From MFAQ01 sp964429015 (GTDB taxonomy: Bacteria; Patescibacteriota; Microgenomatia; UBA1400; MFAQ01): 47,851 bases of DNA. Numbering within the stretch: the first letter of the stretch is position 1; each line of letters opens with the position of its first letter. Under the pieces are notes generated by a model that made no database searches, was not told the origin of the DNA, and saw nothing but the letters and a program-made list of their open reading frames with translations. Below, piece after piece: positions 46,693-47,851 of this stretch. The stretch covers positions 1 to 47,851 of the forward strand of contig CAYSAM010000006.1 in NCBI GenBank assembly GCA_964429015.1. Reading direction: 5' to 3'. Position numbers and translations under genes: made by a program.

Positions 46693-47851
46693 ATGAATCC
46701 ATTTGAAGGTGGTAGTCCAGAAAATAAAGATGGCTATGGTTCTATAAGGGACCCATTTTCCGCAGCTGATGACTCACGATCTAAGGCTGAATCTGACAAA
46801 GTATTAAACAATGGTCCTGAAACAGTGATTGTTTTGGCTGGTGGTGCTCCTGGAGCGGGAGAATTTCGTAGTGGGAGTGGAACTCCTGAGGTAAAAATGG
46901 ACAATGGACAAGGGTCCTCACCTGACGGATCGAGAAGTAATGTTGATGAAGGAGATTTTGTTGAGGCAGAGTATGTTGGTGATGTTGATGATGAAAAACA
47001 AAAAAATGACAAAGAAGGTAAAAAGACTGAAAAACAGGAAAATAATTACACCTGGGAGGAATTTACGAGTAGAGTAAGGACAATAATTGACTATGATCGA
47101 ATAAATGATAATAATAGGCAGGCTGTAGATGATTTGGAGTCTGTTGGTATACATATTCGAGTCATAATGGATTCGGATGATAATAAAGATTTTCACGAGC
47201 GGAATCGTGGTTTAAGAAATGCACTTGATGTTATTCTGGTTAAGATTGATGAAAAACGAATCCTTAGTGTAGGTGATTTTGATTTTTTAGTAGGTATGGG
47301 GGTCAGTGAGGATAAGATTAATGAGTGGACTAATGGTGTGAGCAGTAAAGACAAGGTAAAACCAAAAGATACCAAAAATGGAAGTCAAAATAATAATAAA
47401 AATGATAAACAAAATATGAATAATGAGCAAAAAACTGAGACAGAAACAGAAGAAAAAACAAAAAAGGATTCAGCACGGCAAGCCAGACTGGCTTTAACTA
47501 GATTGATTAATGGTAGAACCCTAGACCAAGCAAAAGAATCTGATGGGCCATTGTTTGATGCTTGGGTTAATACTCATGTTGCACATGCTGATGGCGCAGA
47601 TTACGATGAAGCAGTGAGGTGGAGAAACGCAATTGAAAACAAAAAACAAGAAAAAATTCAAGAAGAAGAACAGAAGAGACAAGAAGTTGTAAGGCAACAA
47701 AAAGTGAAAGAAGATCGACTTGAGAGAGTACAAAAAGAAAAAGAAGAGAGAGAAAAGAGAGAAAGAGCGGATGCTTTGGCTGCTGAAAAAGCAGAGAGAG
47801 AAAAAGAAAAAAGAGAAAAACAGCAAAGAGCAAGAGATGAACTCGCTGATA
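46693..47851 (+). CDS. hypothetical coiled-coil protein, cut by window end
   Basis: At least 386 aa, open to the last base. N-terminal low-complexity Gly/Ser/Asp region, a folded part (YTWEEFTSRVRTIIDYDRIN ... VILVKIDEKRILSVGDFDFLVGMGVSED), a Lys/Asn/Glu linker, a second copy-like helical part (ARLALTRLINGRTLDQAKESDGPLFDAWVN), and a long Glu/Lys/Arg/Gln coiled coil at the visible end. No membrane segment seen. TATAAT at 46664-46669 and TATAAG at 46678-46683 are possible -10 boxes. Follows the 568-aa gene by 24 nt; both are acidic and may act together. Confidence 0.8.
   Translation, partial: MNPFEGGSPENKDGYGSIRDPFSAADDSRSKAESDKVLNNGPETVIVLAGGAPGAGEFRSGSGTPEVKMDNGQGSSPDGSRSNVDEGDFVEAEYVGDVDDEKQKNDKEGKKTEKQENNYTWEEFTSRVRTIIDYDRINDNNRQAVDDLESVGIHIRVIMDSDDNKDFHERNRGLRNALDVILVKIDEKRILSVGDFDFLVGMGVSEDKINEWTNGVSSKDKVKPKDTKNGSQNNNKNDKQNMNNEQKTETETEEKTKKDSARQARLALTRLINGRTLDQAKESDGPLFDAWVNTHVAHADGADYDEAVRWRNAIENKKQEKIQEEEQKRQEVVRQQKVKEDRLERVQKEKEEREKRERADALAAEKAEREKEKREKQQRARDELAD

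Noticed and set aside
1..47851. Alternative code with TGA as Gly, as in some CPR lineages
   Set aside because: metG and the small membrane protein end in TGA at the expected place, with downstream genes starting there; no in-frame TGA was needed in any conserved gene.

Overview
The window (about 47.9 kb, AT-rich, standard code with TGA used as a stop) looks like a chromosomal segment of a small-genome Patescibacteria/CPR bacterium, most likely of the Microgenomates (OP11) type. Reasons: compacted housekeeping enzymes (a 321-aa phosphoglycerate kinase, a 699-aa valyl-tRNA synthetase), a DUF4012 giant membrane protein, a VanW-domain protein, PEGA/SH3 lipoprotein and membrane-anchored M23 peptidases, a type IV secretion-like ATPase set, many proteins of unknown family, and short dispersed palindromes of the kind that translate as VIASEARQSI or VIPGLTRNPS inside genes. 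The exact lineage cannot be fixed without a search.

Layout. 1-5.7 kb (+): 3' part of metG, tatD, a QxxRW glycosyltransferase, a small membrane protein, a WecA/MraY-type sugar-phosphate transferase and a UbiA-type prenyl-phosphate phosphoribosyltransferase, tightly overlapped like one operon for envelope glycan building. 5.7-9.1 kb (-): pgk-gap, tRNA-Cys(GCA), a PEGA/SH3 lipoprotein and a small DUF5678-like protein. 9.2-11.6 kb (+): an M23 peptidase and two unknown genes, one behind a striking RNA hairpin that can hide both its ribosome binding site and start codon. 11.6-13.7 kb (-): groES-groEL under a CIRCE operator. 13.7-21.5 kb (-): solute-binding protein, nucleotidyltransferase-like protein, a second YidC, an SPFH protein, a VirD4-like ATPase fused to a Nudix domain, and a membrane-anchored protein. 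21.6-27.3 kb (+): VanW protein, nucleotidyltransferase-like protein, tsaD, and valS behind a T-box leader. 27.4-34.7 kb (-): rplY, DUF4012 protein, rnhA, O-antigen-ligase-like protein, then jag-yidC-yidD-rnpA-rpmH. 34.8-37.6 kb (+): dnaA, oriC, dnaN. 37.6-44.8 kb (-): a type IV secretion-like operon (PrgI-like, TraC-like, VirB4, VirB6-like protein fused to an M23 peptidase, and a membrane-anchored protein). 44.9 kb-end (+): two acidic, low-complexity, coiled-coil-rich proteins of unknown function.

How it works together. The rpmH-dnaA-oriC-dnaN block marks the chromosomal replication origin. The VirB4/PrgI/VirB6-M23 operon near the origin and the VirD4-Nudix gene 24 kb away would together supply a trimmed Gram-positive-style conjugation or DNA/protein transfer machine; a relaxase is not visible here. 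Envelope genes (GT2, WecA-like, UbiA-like, O-antigen ligase-like, VanW, M23) suggest an elaborate surface glycan or peptidoglycan.

The strongest genome-wide signals are regulatory and structural: (i) at least fourteen genes carry a -10 box exactly 6-7 nt before the start codon, the signature of leaderless mRNAs, while the few genes with a real leader carry hairpins at the initiation site; (ii) a T-box riboswitch in front of valS; (iii) a translational switch in front of the small gene at 10062; (iv) at least four dispersed repeat types, two of them palindromic and inserted in frame in tsaD, virB4, the virD4-like gene and others, and one a heptanucleotide tandem repeat present at five loci, twice inside valS.
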